DNA from: Phyllobacterium zundukense
GTDB lineage: Bacteria; Pseudomonadota; Alphaproteobacteria; Rhizobiales; Rhizobiaceae
Assembly: GCF_025452195.1 (NCBI RefSeq)
Contig: NZ_CP104971.1
Coordinates: 124,001 to 188,000 of the forward strand
DNA length: 64,000 bases
Direction of reading: 5' to 3'
Part shown: one piece after another, positions 28,516 through 37,269 of the stretch
Numbering within the stretch: position 1 is the first letter of the stretch
Layout: every line of letters begins with the position of its first letter
Notes under the pieces: model-generated
What the model saw: only the letters and a program-made list of their open reading frames with translations
Told to the model about the DNA's origin: nothing
The model's database searches: none
Program-made: the position numbers and the translations under genes

Positions 28516-29174
28516 CTTTCCTCCAAAAAGGGAGGACAAAGGCTCGGGAATGGCTTAGCCGTCCTCCCCAAGAGGCTGAGGGAAGGAGCACGGGGAAGTG
28601 GAGAGCCTTCGCATTCAGCCACGGGAATATAATACACCAAGGCGGGCGGTCTGACCAATTGTTCTCGGATTTGTTTGGTTTACCAGGTTCGTCGAGGAGT
28701 TTGGGATGAGACCGGTAATTTCTCCGGGTTATGCAGGTCGGAGTAGTGGCGGTTTGGGCTTGAACAGCGACGGCACTTGAGGCTCCGGGTCCCGAAATCT
28801 TGCACGGGGCCGATCGCCGACTTCGCAGCTATTGCGATCATCGGTCTATGGATTTGCGCATCGCTCCCTGAGGTCTTTGGGAGCTTACGGGGAATAGAAA
28901 ATCGCATAACCGCGAACTGACTCGGCTTATTGCTTTTCGAGGCTTATTGATCAGATTGCCCGCACTGATGCGCTCGAGTCCGCGATCTTAGAAATCTACA
29001 CGTCGGACGAGCCTGCTTACGCGCAAGAGCGTAGGGGAACCATGGTGCGCATGCAACGTTAATATATATGGCGGCTCCGCCTTTGGCCGCCGTTATTCGG
29101 CTAATGACCCTACGCAGCGGCGGCGTGTACGCTTTGGAAGGGTTCTTCGCGCGCGCTTATTAGCGGAGGAAACT
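28516..29174. other. Spacer upstream of universal stress gene
   Basis: About 660 bases with no supported gene. A GC-rich hairpin (GGCGGC with GCCGCC, about 29070-29091) lies 85 bp before the usp start and could be a terminator-like or leader structure. The divergent small-protein operon and usp must both start here, but I see no convincing promoter boxes. Confidence 0.4.
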
Positions 29175-29957
29175 ATGTCGTACAAAGATATCATCGTCTA
29201 TCTGGACGCTAGTGACCTAAACGAGCCCAGGGTCGAGACTGCGATCAAAATAGCCGCGCAACACAAGGCGAAGTTGACCGGCGTTGACATCAGCACAGCC
29301 GCAGCTTTCGAAGGCGAAAGGCGCGAACAGGTACAAGCTATCCAGCGCATGTTTGAGAACATGGTTCGGAGAGCGGGACTGGAGGCGGAGTACCGTCTTG
29401 CGGGTCCTTCAGCCAAGACTGCTCAGGAACTCTTCTCGCATTGCGCCGATCTCATCGTCGCGAGCCAGCCCGGTCCGGACAGCGCTCATCTTGCGTCCGC
29501 GGCAGTCCCCAAAAACGTGCTGCTCGCGTCGGGCGTCCCGATGCTCATCCTGCCGGCCGCTTGGGAAGCCAGGCAGCCTATCGGGCGAAGCATCCTCCTG
29601 GCGTGGAATTTCAGCCGGGAATCGACACGCGCTCTCCATGACTCAATGCCGATACTCATCAAGGCCGAGAATATCGCGCTGTTCGTCTTCGACGCCAGCT
29701 TCCATCCACACCGTTCCGACGTGCTGGACGTTGTGGCTCACCTCGAACGACATGGGGTCAAAGTGAAGGTCGATGGTTGGCGGGGCACCGGAGAGGTCGA
29801 CGTGATCAGCGCGATGTTCGCATGCCTGGATCGCGAGGAAGCCGACTTGATCGTCGCCGGAGCCTACGGGCATTCGCCTCTATTGGAATCCCTGTTTGGA
29901 GGTGTCTCCGAACAGCTACTCAACAACGTCTCGATGCCGGTCGTGATGTCCCATTGA
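29175..29957 (+). CDS. Tandem universal stress protein (UspA family)
   Basis: A 260-residue cytoplasmic protein made of two UspA-like halves (residues about 3-125 and 140-260). The first begins YKDIIVYLDASDLNEPRVET, and the second has GRSILLAWNFSRESTRAL and ends LIVAGAYGHSPLLESLFGGV then MPVVMSH. The second half retains most of the nucleotide-binding G-x2-G-x9-GS region in altered form (GAYGHSPLLESLFGG). Such proteins support survival under stress or anaerobiosis. GGAGG lies seven bases before the ATG. A MITE-like repeat begins 20 bp after the stop. Confidence 0.9.
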   Translation: MSYKDIIVYLDASDLNEPRVETAIKIAAQHKAKLTGVDISTAAAFEGERREQVQAIQRMFENMVRRAGLEAEYRLAGPSAKTAQELFSHCADLIVASQPGPDSAHLASAAVPKNVLLASGVPMLILPAAWEARQPIGRSILLAWNFSRESTRALHDSMPILIKAENIALFVFDASFHPHRSDVLDVVAHLERHGVKVKVDGWRGTGEVDVISAMFACLDREEADLIVAGAYGHSPLLESLFGGVSEQLLNNVSMPVVMSH

Positions 29958-29977
29958 TCCAGCAACGTCGATCTGAA

Positions 29978-30165
29978 TTGTGAATAAGCACCCAAGGATG
30001 ACCCTATCGGAAAATTCTCTATACTATTGAAATTGCAATGGTTATTAACGATGCAGCAGGGCACATCGGCGCGGATCGTGCCCCTCTGATTCTTCAAAAA
30101 ACGAATCGAAATCAACTCATTATACAATTGTTGGGTAGGGTCATCCTTGGGTGCTTATTTACAAA
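29978..30165. mobile_element. MITE-like element with 23-bp perfect terminal inverted repeats
   Basis: The 23 bases at 29983-30005 (core AATAAGCACCCAAGGATG) are the exact reverse complement of 30137-30159, and the match extends outward for about 5 more bases with one mismatch (TTGTGAATAAG against TTTGTAAATAAG). The whole is about 188 bp, AT-rich inside and has no transposase. That is the pattern of a miniature inverted-repeat element moved in trans. It landed just after the usp stop. Target-site duplication is not clear. It could alternatively be a long-stem bidirectional terminator. Confidence 0.6.
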
Positions 30166-30254
30166 TAGATGGAGATCTTGATGATAGGGGCATCTCGCCC
30201 CCACTGGCTCGGCGGCTTAATTGAAAGGGGGCGTAGAGGCCTGACACACGACCC

Positions 30255-30914
30255 CTATTGGGGCATCATTGTCTTAATACAGCGTCCGAATGACCGGATC
30301 GCTTCATCTGATCTTTGGCGCTGGCCAGAATCTGAAACGGATTTGACGTCGAGTTCTAAAGGAAGTCGGATGTCCTTGTCTCCCCCATCGCGGTTAAATG
30401 CGATGGTGATTTTACCCCTTCTTATTCCATTCATGAGGATCCCGAACGATGGATGAAATTGAAACAGCGATACCAGGGCACCGGGTGTGTCAGAAGGCAC
30501 AGTCGCAATGAGACTGGATAAATTTGTTTGAAAGTCCTGACCGACGAGATAAGCCCGGGATGGCGCAGACGGTTTGAGCACGAAAGACGACTTTGATGAG
30601 TCTATGTCAAAGATGACGACCTTGAGGTCGATGCCGAAGTTGTTATTTGCTTTCCTTACGCCAACATTGCCAGAGACCCCGATGTAGGCTCCTTGGCGAT
30701 AGATCAAATCCTGAGCAACAGCAGTAAACATAAAATGACAACCGGACAGGCTACCGCTGCTCATCTCCGTTTCGGCATCAACACTCATAGTGCCAACCAT
30801 GGCTGAAAGCGATTGCATTGCACGCTCGGAATTTTGGGCATTCGAACCAGTGATCGATAGCCAGAGCAGAATTGGTCCTGCGGCAGCCGCGCGTTTCAAG
30901 TTCGACGACAACAT
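30255..30914 (-). CDS. Secreted hypothetical protein (219 aa)
   Basis: A signal peptide is visible (MLSSNLKRAAAAGPILLWLS, cleavage near SNAQ), so the product is probably periplasmic. The mature 195 residues are predicted mostly beta, with polar and Ser/Gly-rich strands and two cysteines that could pair (GCHFMF and RCIKTMM). The ATG at 30914 follows a GGGAAAAC. I recognise no domain. It stands alone downstream of the MITE-like element, convergent with usp. Confidence 0.6.
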   Translation of the reverse strand: MLSSNLKRAAAAGPILLWLSITGSNAQNSERAMQSLSAMVGTMSVDAETEMSSGSLSGCHFMFTAVAQDLIYRQGAYIGVSGNVGVRKANNNFGIDLKVVIFDIDSSKSSFVLKPSAPSRAYLVGQDFQTNLSSLIATVPSDTPGALVSLFQFHPSFGILMNGIRRGKITIAFNRDGGDKDIRLPLELDVKSVSDSGQRQRSDEAIRSFGRCIKTMMPQ

Positions 30915-31143
30915 GTTTTCCCGATGCCCATGTTAGGCAGCCCGCCGACGTCGTCGGCGCAAATCACCATCAACCTGGTCCATATTTATTTTGCCTATGG
31001 AACCGCCGCAAATTTACGACGATTTGAAGCATCGTGCAAAAAGAGCATTGTAGGTTACAAAGCTCGCGCGCATGTCCCATTCCTCGGGGTTATTACTGCT
31101 AGTTAGACGGCTTGAATGATGCTGCTGGCAGAACGCTGCCTAG

Positions 31144-31494
31144 TTACTGAAAGGGCATTGCAGGGCCCCAATCAAAATGCGCGTTTATCGGCATTTGCTC
31201 CAAGGGCGAGGGGTCCTTTGCGCGCCGCCAGGTCTGGATCGAGTATCCGGCTATGTCTTCGACACCGGGCTTTTCCGTGGCTACAGTGATACGCACGATA
31301 GCGAACGATTCTTTCTGATTGAGCGCCGATAGTTTCACTACTTCCTCCTCGAGCCCAATAGGGTACCTGGGACCGATTATTACTAGCCCTGAAGATTCCA
31401 GTGTCCGGCCGACATCGGGTGTAGGAGTAAACGTGAGCTTACGCGCAATGCCTTCGAAGAGGGCAAGTTTAGTCCTAATGAGGCAAACAGCCAT
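31144..31494 (-). CDS. Hypothetical protein (116 aa)
   Basis: I do not recognise this protein. The ATG at 31494 is chosen because a longer start at 31620 would overlap the zinc-finger gene upstream. No strong ribosome site is present for either. The product is mixed alpha/beta with no signal peptide or helix-spanning stretch; RTKLALFEGIARKLTFTPTP and VVKLSALNQKESFAIVRITV read as folded protein. It lies 28 bp after the DnaJ-type zinc-finger gene, so the two may be co-transcribed. Confidence 0.4.
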   Translation of the reverse strand: MAVCLIRTKLALFEGIARKLTFTPTPDVGRTLESSGLVIIGPRYPIGLEEEVVKLSALNQKESFAIVRITVATEKPGVEDIAGYSIQTWRRAKDPSPLEQMPINAHFDWGPAMPFQ

Positions 31495-31522
31495 TTCGAT
31501 TGAAGGATTATGACCATGGCAA

Positions 31523-31744
31523 TCAGCTCTGGTCCCCGGCGGCGTCCCGTTTTTTCCTTTCATGGAAGAATTTCGCACCGCTACAACGCGGGCAAGGGCG
31601 CGGTGCAGTGTCATCGGCATTGTCGGTCATGACCATTCCCGTGCCTTCGCACGACGGACAAGCCGTCACGCTCTTTCTTGCCAGCCGCCGCTCGCTTACC
31701 CAAAGCTCCAGTTCGTACAGCTGCTTGGCGCTTAGATCGGTCAT
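31523..31744 (-). CDS. Small DnaJ-type zinc-finger protein (73 aa)
   Basis: A helical N-terminal stretch (SAKQLYELELWVSERRLARK) is followed by two CxxCxG repeats, CPSCEGTG and CPRCSGAK, that form one DnaJ-like zinc-binding unit, and a basic tail. There is no J-domain, so this is a stand-alone zinc finger, perhaps an RNA- or protein-binding adaptor. The ATG has only a weak ribosome site. It precedes a 116-residue unknown gene on the same strand. Confidence 0.6.
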   Translation of the reverse strand: MTDLSAKQLYELELWVSERRLARKSVTACPSCEGTGMVMTDNADDTAPRPCPRCSGAKFFHERKKRDAAGDQS

Positions 31745-32357
31745 TGCAAACTAAACACCCCCCGATCTCTAACCAGTCAAACAATACTCGGATGCCAACG
31801 GCTTGGCAAAGTGCGCTTTTTGGGGCAGGCTTTGCCTATGCGTCATTCGCGCTCGAGGGCGGCAGCGGTCGGACCGGGAACATCGTTGCCGCGAACAACC
31901 TGGTTGTTCACGTGCTCCCGCAGCCCCATTGGTGTGCCAACGAGGCAAAAACGTCAAGGCTGCCAACGGAATGGCGGATCAGGGTCGGTGACAAACGGCA
32001 GGGCACGCCGGAAGTGCTCATGCGGGCACCATGCCAAGCTTGCAGCACATTGTGAGTCTGGAAACGACCAGCTATTGTCGGCTTCGCGTCACGCAGACGA
32101 CCACAGCATCGATCTGGTTGCACGCCCTATCCATTTTCGAAAGGGACCGTGGCCAAAATGCGCGTTGTCTGTTAACTGTGGCCAAGTCCTGAGATTGCCC
32201 CTCACGCAAAGCCTGGTTAAGTTCAATGTTCGTTCGATCTTGGCGTTGTTCAGCGGGAAATTAACGCTATGTCCTCATGCAGACGTTTGACGCATCGGCC
32301 ACCAAGCACCGCGCTCGGCGCCGCCAAAGCGAACATTCAAACAGTAATTCCTTGCCC
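31745..32357. other. Spacer without supported gene
   Basis: About 610 bases of mixed composition. Frames of 60-160 codons exist on both strands at 31769-32290, but their translations are Arg/Cys/His-rich and overlap each other, as expected of non-coding GC-rich DNA. No repeat or hairpin stands out. Confidence 0.4.
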
Positions 32358-32750
32358 TCAGGCGCGCCGCCAGTAACCCTTGAAGCTCAGGAAGGCGCCC
32401 AGAGTACCGGTTATCAGCGCCGCCACGATGGTAGAGGCGCGGCCGCTATAAATGGTCGAACCTACCGCAATTGCGATCTGTGGCAAGACGATGCGGATGA
32501 TTCCACCGATTGTCATGAGCCAGCCCAGCACTGTGATGATCACGCGCCAGTCCGTCTGCCATCTATTGTGCAGGTTGACGATTGCAAGGCCAGCAATCAG
32601 CGACAGTAAACCGGACAGATAGAACAGGATGCCAAGGTGCAGCGCCTCAGCGATCATGCTCTCATACATGCCAAGATTGATCAGCATGCCAAGCGCGACC
32701 GCGACGAATGTCGGCCCTAGGAGTCTGGCGAGAAATAATGATCGATCCAA
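32358..32750 (-). CDS. Four-helix membrane protein of unknown function (130 aa)
   Basis: The TTG at 32750 is chosen because GGAGG lies six bases before it and a near-ideal promoter lies 31 bp upstream; a longer frame runs into an IS6 remnant. The product has four hydrophobic stretches (GPTFVAVALGMLINLGMYE, LGILFYLSGLLSLIAGLAIV, WRVIITVLGWLMTIGGIIRI, TIVAALITGTLGAFLSF). HNRWQTDWRVIITVLGWL is a recognisable conserved-looking core. I know of similar uncharacterised rhizobial proteins but no function. It is monocistronic. Confidence 0.6.
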   Translation of the reverse strand: MDRSLFLARLLGPTFVAVALGMLINLGMYESMIAEALHLGILFYLSGLLSLIAGLAIVNLHNRWQTDWRVIITVLGWLMTIGGIIRIVLPQIAIAVGSTIYSGRASTIVAALITGTLGAFLSFKGYWRRA

Positions 32751-32780
32751 GAGCCACCTCCGCCCCCGCGCCGACCAATC

Positions 32781-32810
32781 ATTATATAGGTTTAGGAGCC
32801 AGCGCGTCAA
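32781..32810 (-). promoter_or_regulatory. Sigma-70 type promoter for the four-helix protein
   Basis: Read on the minus strand, TTGACG (32810-32805), an 18-base spacer and TATAAT (32786-32781) form a near-consensus promoter. The expected start of transcription (about 32774) lies 24 bp before the TTG start codon, with GGAGG in between. Confidence 0.7.
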
Positions 32811-32882
32811 ATGTAGTGAGCGGCGAACCCTAGAGACCAACAAACGGGTTAGCGAGCGAAGTCGGCCAACGTCGGCACTTGG

Positions 32883-32945
32883 GGTGCCGGCGATGGAGAT
32901 CACGACTTCATCCAGATGCCAAATATCGTTGGGCGAAGAAGGGAA
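32883..32945 (-). pseudogene. IS6-family transposase remnant
   Basis: In one frame this reads PNDIWHLDEVVISIAG, matching the catalytic-core stretch KWHLDEVVITIAG of the full IS6-type transposase at 35277-35993. Only about 20 codons survive. It abuts the end of the RND pump fragment (homology ends near 32947), so the two were joined by an insertion or by recombination between IS6 copies. Confidence 0.65.
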
Positions 32946-33696
32946 GCGACAGGCTGCGAACCTGGAGGATGATGACGATCAACATCGCTGCAATCATGGC
33001 CGGGAATATCTTGACGAGTGCGACATTGGCCTTGAGGGATTCCTCGATGTTGCCGCCCATTTCGATGCGGTACCCGACGGGAAGCGATGCGATCAGTGGC
33101 TGAAGCGCCTTCATGACCTGCTGGGAGACCTCCGGAGGTTGTGTCGCCTCGTTGATGTCAGAGCGTATCGTGATCACAGGGGTGCGGTCGCGGCGTTTCA
33201 GGATCGGCTCCTCAAACCGGATCTCGGAATGGCCGATCTGATCGAGGGGGACCTGTCGGCCATCCCTGCTCATTAGCGAGAAATCGCCCAGCCTTGAAGG
33301 ATCAAGCCGGTTGTCACCTGCGCTACGTGCGACAACGGGGACGTTGCGGATGTTGTCGCGCACCTGGGTGACAGGGATGCCGCTAAGCAGCAACTGCATC
33401 TGCTGAGCTGCCTCAGAGGGTGAGAGACCGATCAGATTGAGCCGATCCTGGTCGGGGACAAACCGCAGCACCGGTGTGCGGTTACCCCAATCCCGGTTGG
33501 CCTGTCGGACATCTGGAACACTTTTCATGATAGCAAGAGCCTGCTCGGAGATTTTGTAAAGTTCATCCGGATCCGGTCCCATGACCCGAAACTCGACCGG
33601 AAACGGCGTGTAGGGCCCAAAGACAAGCTGCGTTACGCGCACGGATGCCTCAGGAACAAGCCCGCCCGAAACGGCGGCTCGTAGGCGAGTTGTCAT
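32908..33696 (-). pseudogene. Internal fragment of an RND efflux pump
   Basis: About 250 codons encode the porter-domain region of an inner-membrane RND multidrug pump, from RLRAAVSGGLVPEASVRVTQ through NWGNRTPVLRFVPDQDRLN and TPVITIRSDINEATQPPEVS to the start of a membrane helix (MIAAMLIVIILQVRSLS). A full pump is about 1,030 residues, so the first half and the last 500 residues are missing. The 5' side is cut near 33690, and the 3' side ends at the IS6 remnant. It cannot function as a pump. Confidence 0.85.
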
Positions 33697-33825
33697 TAAT
33701 GTTTCAAGAAACGGAGATACTGAAAAAGTCAGAATAGTTTTTAAGCAAAGTCAGATGTTCCAAACTCTTTGAAGCGAAAGCGCTGAACCTTCGTCCACCT
33801 TTAATTGATCATGTGTGAGGTACAA

Positions 33826-34899
33826 ATGATGAAACGTTCCGTGCTGCTTATGCGCCAAAAAATATCGTGCGTTTCAGGTATTTTTGTTTCCGCGATCATG
33901 ATCTTCATCGTTCTGATGTGCCCTGCTGCCAGAGCTGAACCAATTCGCGGCGCAGGCTCGACATTTGCAGCGCCTATCATTGCGAAATGGGCTGAAAACT
34001 ACAGGGTATCGCGCACGGATGGCGGCGACTTCACCTCGCCGGACTGGACGGTGGACTATGAGGTGGTGGGATCGCTTGCAGGCGTCATGCGCCTTGGCCA
34101 GCCGGAGATGGATTTCGCGGCAACGGACGTTCCTTTATCGCATACGGAACTTGTCAAACATGGGCGCCAGCAATTTCCGATTGTTTTGGGCAGCGTTGCC
34201 ATCGCAATTAATCTGCAAGGCATTGGCCAGTTGAATTTATCGGGTCCGCTCCTCGCAGATATCTACCTCGGCAAAATACAATCATGGTCTGACCCGGCGA
34301 TAAAGCAGTTAAACCCGGAATTGAACCTCCCGGACGTCAAGATCACTCCCATTCATCGTAAAGATGGATCCGGCACCACCTACATGTTTACCGACTATCT
34401 TTCGTCCACCAATGATGAGTGGAAAACAAAATATGGGGCGGACACCCTGATAACTTGGCCGTGGGGGACCAGCGTCGAAGGAACGCAAGACCTTATCCTT
34501 GCCGTGAAAGCCACAAAAGGCGCAATTGCCTATGCGGAATACGGGCAGGTCGAACGGGCCAATCTAACGGTTGCCTCTATTCAGAACAAATCAGGCAAAT
34601 TTGTTTTGCCCGGTCCAGAGGGTGTCAGGGCCGCTCAAGCGGCGGTCGACTGGACGAAAGTGGAAGATTTTGCCCTATCGCTAACTAACCAACCCGGCGA
34701 CGATACATACCCCATCTGTGGAGCCACTTATGCCGTCGTGCCAATGGCAGGTCAGTCGTCTGGCCGCTATCGCCGGGTTCATGACTATTTTCGCTTGGCA
34801 TTCGAGACCGGTGGCAAGGATGCCGAAGCACTTCGTTATGTTCCGATTACGGAGCCTCTGTTGAGCCAGATCAAGCAATATTGGCTGAGAACCCCTTAG
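33826..34899 (+). CDS. PstS-like phosphate-binding protein (second copy)
   Basis: A periplasmic phosphate receptor of about 357 residues, of the type that feeds the PstCAB importer. A long signal peptide ends near ARAEP, followed by the PstS motifs IRGAGSTFAAPI, EMDFAATDVPLS and the phosphate-contact HRKDGSGTTYMFTDYLS. The ATGs at 33826 and 33829 follow GAGGTACAA. It is unlike the PstS encoded at 48188, belonging to the branch with the DGSGTT loop. No pstCAB follows. A truncated Na/Pi cotransporter gene comes next, so this was a second phosphate-uptake locus. Confidence 0.9.
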   Translation: MMKRSVLLMRQKISCVSGIFVSAIMIFIVLMCPAARAEPIRGAGSTFAAPIIAKWAENYRVSRTDGGDFTSPDWTVDYEVVGSLAGVMRLGQPEMDFAATDVPLSHTELVKHGRQQFPIVLGSVAIAINLQGIGQLNLSGPLLADIYLGKIQSWSDPAIKQLNPELNLPDVKITPIHRKDGSGTTYMFTDYLSSTNDEWKTKYGADTLITWPWGTSVEGTQDLILAVKATKGAIAYAEYGQVERANLTVASIQNKSGKFVLPGPEGVRAAQAAVDWTKVEDFALSLTNQPGDDTYPICGATYAVVPMAGQSSGRYRRVHDYFRLAFETGGKDAEALRYVPITEPLLSQIKQYWLRTP

Positions 34900-34995
34900 A
34901 GGCAGGCTCAATTCAACGTGCAGGACTCAAAGCAAGGCCTGCAATGGAATGCAGTAATTATGTATCGCGCCTTGGCGCTGTGCGGATAAGGCACA

Positions 34996-35289
34996 ATGAA
35001 CATAGATATTTTCAAGGATATTCTCGTACCGGTCATCGGCGGACTCGGGATATTCATGCTTGGTCTGGAATTCATGTCGAACGGCATCCAGGCGCTTTCC
35101 GTCAACAAGATGCGCGCTTTTCTCACCAAAGCTGCCGGAACTCCGATAAAGGGCGTCGTTGCAGGCACGCTGATCACCGGCGTCATCCAGTCGTCGACAG
35201 CAATGACCGTCATGGTCGTGGGCCTTGTAAATCAACTTAACGTTCCGAAGACAGGATTTGGGATTATGCCTTTGGATCAGGCGGCATGA
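34996..35289 (+). pseudogene. Na/Pi cotransporter, truncated by an insertion sequence
   Basis: The N-terminus of a sodium/phosphate cotransporter (NptA/YjbB type). IGGLGIFMLGLEFMSNGIQA and LITGVIQSSTAMTVMVVGLV contain the QSSTA motif of the first repeat. Homology stops after about 80 residues, and the frame then runs into the IS6 element (last ten codons, PLDQAA, are not natural). A full protein would have over 500 residues and a second QSS repeat, and neither appears on the other side of the element. Confidence 0.8.
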
Positions 35290-36014
35290 AGGCGTGCGAT
35301 CTGGCGCCATGTTTCCAAGGCCGTTGCTTGCAGCTCGCGATGATGGGCGGACGGGATGTCATGGCGGGGAATGTGAAAGAGGTTTGCGATCGGATCGTGG
35401 ATGGAAACAAAGCGTTGAAGCTGCCTCGCTGACTTGAAGCGTTTCATGATCTTCTCACGCCGTCGGATAGGCTGATGGGAGTTTTCCGCCCGATTGTTCA
35501 AGCCTTTGTGCGAGCGATGCTCGACGCCGGGCATGATATCGCGTTTTGCGGCGCCATAGGACCGGAGCTTGTCGGTGATCATCACACGCGGCGAACGGCC
35601 TTGTCCTCTCAGGAGCTTCCTCATCAAACGCTTGGCAGCCTTTCCATTGCGGCGGCTCTGGACCAGGACGTCAAGGACAAAACCATACTGATCGACGGCA
35701 CGCCATAACCAGTGTTTCTTGCCGGCGATGGTGATGACAACCTCGTCGAGGTGCCATTTGTCACCAAGCTTGCCGGCTGACCGCTTGCGGATATCATTGG
35801 CGAAATGCCGACCGAACTTCTCGACCCAAAGCCTCACGGTCTGGTGAGAGACAATGATACCACGGGCTGCCAGCATATCCTCGACCATGCGCAGACTGAG
35901 CGGAAACCGGAAATAGAGCCAAACGGCGTGGGCAATCACGTCCGCGGGAAATCGGTGGCGACGATAAAGTGGATCACGGGCAAGTCTGGTCATACGGCCA
36001 GATCCCACATTTTT
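35262..36014. mobile_element. IS6-family insertion sequence
   Basis: An insertion element of about 750 bp filled by one transposase gene on the minus strand. The ends are approximate: TTTGGGATTATGCC on the left and (reverse complemented) TGTGGGATCTGGCC on the right look like imperfect terminal repeats. The two flanks belong to different genes, and no 8-bp target duplication could be matched, suggesting that recombination has deleted DNA on one side. Confidence 0.7.
35277..35993 (-). CDS. IS6-family transposase
   Basis: A 238-residue DDE transposase. The N-terminal part has a helix-turn-helix-like LRMVEDMLAARGIIVSHQTV, followed by the catalytic D in WHLDEVVITIAGKKHWLWRA, the second D in VMITDKLRSYGAAK and the E in KGLNNRAENSHQPIRRREK. 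The C-terminal end is typical of the family. It appears intact, so the element may still be active. The start is the ATG at 35993, with a longer frame five codons upstream lacking a ribosome site. A short relic of a related transposase lies at 32883-32945. Confidence 0.93.
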   Translation of the reverse strand: MTRLARDPLYRRHRFPADVIAHAVWLYFRFPLSLRMVEDMLAARGIIVSHQTVRLWVEKFGRHFANDIRKRSAGKLGDKWHLDEVVITIAGKKHWLWRAVDQYGFVLDVLVQSRRNGKAAKRLMRKLLRGQGRSPRVMITDKLRSYGAAKRDIMPGVEHRSHKGLNNRAENSHQPIRRREKIMKRFKSARQLQRFVSIHDPIANLFHIPRHDIPSAHHRELQATALETWRQIARLHAA

Positions 36015-36349
36015 ATCGATGCTCGGTTAACGTTACGATGCCGGCCGACGAGCGCCACATAGGCGAAGGCCGCCATCAGTGGCACGATCAGCAGGAGTTT
36101 TGTGGCGCTCACAACAGCATGTCCACCCGCAGGTTCGTCAAAGTCCAGAACTACAGGTCTTGGGTGGAGACAACAATGGATCATTGCTCGGTGCCAGCCA
36201 ACTTTATTCGTTACGTCATTGCCGAAAGTTCGCAAAGCGGACACCACGACCCAACGATCTTGTTGCAGACTTGGGTCGTTCCGGCGCCGCCATTCATCGA
36301 TGGTTCAGGATCGACAGCTTAATTTAGTAGCCAGCAAAGGAGAGAGGCC
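36015..36349. other. Right flank of the IS6 element
   Basis: About 335 bases. On the minus strand a GTG at about 36111 opens MSATKLLLIVPLMAAFAYVA and then runs into the IS at 36014, so this may be the first 32 codons of a lost one-helix protein. Otherwise nothing coding is supported. The last 20 bases contain the AAAGGAG of the next gene. Confidence 0.4.
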
Positions 36350-36622
36350 ATGCGGATCAAGATGGTTCTGTTAGCTGTCGCGGCTGCCTTGGTCACCGGC
36401 ACGGCTCATGCGGGAAGCCAATCGTCGAATACAAGCTCGAATAACTCATCCAACAACGGCGTGGTACGCGAGCGTGTTGTCAAAACGTATTGCGAAGACG
36501 GCTATTGCGAGCGCTACGTTAAGCGTCGGGTATATATTGAGGATTGGAGCCGTGATCGCCAACGCGAACGCAAGCGGAGCCGCCACCGGGACCGCTACGA
36601 CGATGACGATGACGACGATTGA
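36350..36622 (+). CDS. Small secreted protein with Arg-rich core and poly-Asp tail
   Basis: A 90-residue protein. A Sec signal peptide (MRIKMVLLAVAAALVTGTAH, cleavage near AHA) is followed by an Asn/Ser-rich linker, a segment with two cysteines (YCEDGYCERY), a strongly basic stretch and a final run of seven aspartates. AAAGGAG lies nine bases before the ATG. The acidic tail could bind cations. It is downstream of the IS element and upstream of the XRE regulator. The family is unknown. Confidence 0.65.
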   Translation: MRIKMVLLAVAAALVTGTAHAGSQSSNTSSNNSSNNGVVRERVVKTYCEDGYCERYVKRRVYIEDWSRDRQRERKRSRHRDRYDDDDDDD

Positions 36623-36835
36623 TGACATTGCTCAACTGTGTCGGGGATACAACAGACCTGGGTGCTGATCGATCCAGCCCGTCAGGGGAGGGCGGCAACC
36701 ATCCCATCTCGACTGGAACCTTTCCCCTATCCAGGCGTTCATTCGAAATCGCTCAATCCGATATACTCTAAGAATAATTGTAGAATTCTAGGACCAATCG
36801 AAAATCCGCTATTAATCGGCTCGGTCATATGGCGA

Positions 36836-37099
36836 TTAACAAGGATTGAATTTCTGCCTCGCGACGATCGAAGTCGGCAATCGCATGCCCGGGCCATAGC
36901 CCTTGCCGCCCCTGACGAACGTGACGCCCATTTCTTCGAGCGCACCCTGCACTTGCTCCATGGTGCTCCTGGCGACTGGATGTCCGTTTTCTATTTGACG
37001 GACGGCTCGGGTACTGACGCCGGCCCGTTCCGACAATTCGTCTTGTCTGAGATCGAGTGCAACCCTGGCTGCGCGGATAAGTTGATATGGTGCGAACAT
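36836..37099 (-). CDS. XRE family transcriptional regulator
   Basis: An 87-residue regulator consisting of little more than one Cro/CI-type helix-turn-helix (LRQDELSERAGVSTRAVRQI). Small proteins of this sort often autoregulate or control a divergent neighbour. AGAGG precedes the ATG by eight bases. It is divergent from aioX with a 170-bp spacer, so it may influence the aioXSR operon; that is inference. Confidence 0.8.
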   Translation of the reverse strand: MFAPYQLIRAARVALDLRQDELSERAGVSTRAVRQIENGHPVARSTMEQVQGALEEMGVTFVRGGKGYGPGMRLPTSIVARQKFNPC

Positions 37100-37269
37100 G
37101 CCAATATCCTCTCACAGGTTCCCGATTGCGGAAAGAAATAAGACGTTTAGTCACCGAACAATGAACAGAAATCGACGTCGACAAAGACGCACTCGGCGCT
37201 AGCAAAATATCGGCGAAATTATTCGTGGCATCGGGTAATGTGCGCTGAGGGTCGTTCCAGGGAGGAAGC

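Noticed and set aside
29864..30127. 87-codon minus-strand frame across the MITE-like element
   Set aside because: It runs through the inverted repeat and the usp end and has no ribosome site; best explained as chance.
30924..31106. 60-codon plus-strand frame
   Set aside because: No ribosome site and no protein-like pattern.
35262..36014. Target-site duplication of the IS6 element
   Set aside because: No matching 8-mers on the two flanks and the ends are only approximate.
37100..37269. Sigma-54 box before aioX (GTGGCATCGGGTAATGTGC)
   Set aside because: The -12 element lacks TTGC at the right distance, so it does not fit the consensus.
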